From NCBI GenBank assembly GCA_026418015.1, contig JAOACE010000011.1, forward strand, positions 37,264-101,263: DNA of 64,000 nt, given 5' to 3'. The stretch is from Leptospiraceae bacterium (lineage in GTDB: Bacteria > Spirochaetota > Leptospiria > Leptospirales > Leptonemataceae). Made by a program: the position numbers and the translations under genes. The notes beneath the pieces were generated by a model. That model saw only the letters and a list, made by a program, of their open reading frames with translations. It was not told the origin of the DNA and ran no database searches. Below, piece after piece: positions 63,728 through 64,000 of this stretch; the stretch's first letter is position 1; the number at the start of each line of letters is the position of its first letter.

Positions 63728-64000
63728 TTAATAGAATTGATCCCAAAAAATACTAAAAATTTTTCTTGGTTCATAATCGGCTGTCTTTGTATAAACATAA
63801 CTCTGTATTTCTTGGAGATGTTGAGTAGAATCAACATCCTGTAATTGTATCTCTGGCATGGGTATCAAGGGAATTATGTCTCTTCCCATTTCTTGCATCT
63901 CCCAGTCGAGGGTGATCCTCAATATTGCACTGATGGAATACCCTAAAAACCGTCGTGAATCAAATAACTTACTCCATATCGTTGGATTGATGCGAATACT
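63728..64000 (-). CDS. DUF1564-like small protein, partial (N-terminus beyond the right edge)
   Basis: The reverse strand is open from the right edge to a stop at 63728, giving 90 residues. The stretch INPTIWSKLFDSRRFLG, then YSISAILRITLDWEMQ, aligns with the protein at 24402-24911 at about 40% identity, followed in both by a Pro/Ile-rich segment (PLIPMPEIQL here). This marks a second copy of the same family. The remaining C-terminal 40 residues are not conserved between the two. The start lies outside the window. Confidence 0.65.
   Translation of the reverse strand, partial: SIRINPTIWSKLFDSRRFLGYSISAILRITLDWEMQEMGRDIIPLIPMPEIQLQDVDSTQHLQEIQSYVYTKTADYEPRKIFSIFWDQFY

Noticed and set aside
1..64000. 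tRNA, rRNA, CRISPR arrays, insertion sequences, prophage
   Set aside because: Intergenic gaps were read on both strands. No tRNA-like cloverleaf ends, direct-repeat arrays, transposase or phage genes were recognised.

Overview
The window looks like a chromosomal segment of a low-GC spirochaete, most likely in or near the Leptospirales. Pointers are a cytoplasmic-filament (CfpA-like) protein, a DUF115/Maf glycosyltransferase-like protein, a DUF1574-type SGNH protein beside an MBOAT acyltransferase, two copies of a DUF1564-like small protein, and lipoproteins with loose lipoboxes (FTAC, FLYC, MVFC). Base composition is strongly AT-rich and intergenic gaps are short. No tRNA, rRNA, CRISPR array, insertion sequence or phage gene was recognised. 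The assignment rests on remembered family features; no database search was run.

Layout. 1-480: left-edge fragment of a PAP2 phosphatase (minus). 549-6160: plus-strand metabolic block with korAB (2-oxoacid:ferredoxin oxidoreductase), speD, a SET domain fused to a second SpeD-like domain, and aroF (DAHP synthase). 6255-10131: a pyruvate phosphate dikinase relative with an eroded ATP-grasp half, then a GAF-GGDEF protein. 10175-17513: the CfpA-like filament gene followed by four little-known genes on the same strand, including a vWA/FHA-like lipoprotein. 17657-26093: mixed enzymes (M20 amidohydrolase, lipase-like hydrolase, GT4, phosphoesterase, YgiD-like dioxygenase, RibD-like reductase, DUF1564-like protein, AmrS). 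26206-34589: outer-membrane barrel, yebC-ruvC-ruvA, DUF115, holA, mqnC-like, trhO, LOG-like gene. 34742-40675: frameshifted delta-60 repeat lipoprotein and a 1437-residue adenylate cyclase with five GAF-like modules. 40719-49868: O-acyl transfer pair, pseudouridine synthase, SH3/HEAT envelope proteins, PhaR-like and SspB-like regulators, PgeF-like enzyme, trpF and phoU. 49932-57312: a Pho-box-like array, pstSCAB, two methyltransferases, and a frameshifted sensor-phosphatase. 57355-63688: a CusCBA-type metal efflux operon with a small Cys/His-rich leader protein, closed by a terminator. 63728-64000: right-edge fragment of the second DUF1564-like gene.

Points most worth attention: (1) speD overlaps by 4 bp a SET-SpeD fusion whose SpeD half keeps the Ser/His/Cys set at exactly the spacing of active SpeD; (2) a metallo-beta-lactamase/ODP-like sensor fused to a SpoIIE-type phosphatase and TPRs, broken by one base at a TTT-TGA site; (3) the CfpA gene cluster with a GC-rich tract and an 18-bp hairpin after the filament gene; (4) three TGTAAW repeats exactly 11 bp apart before pstS; (5) a 16-bp perfect palindrome before yebC-ruvCA. 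Two genes are each split by one base, so assembly indels must be excluded before calling them pseudogenes.
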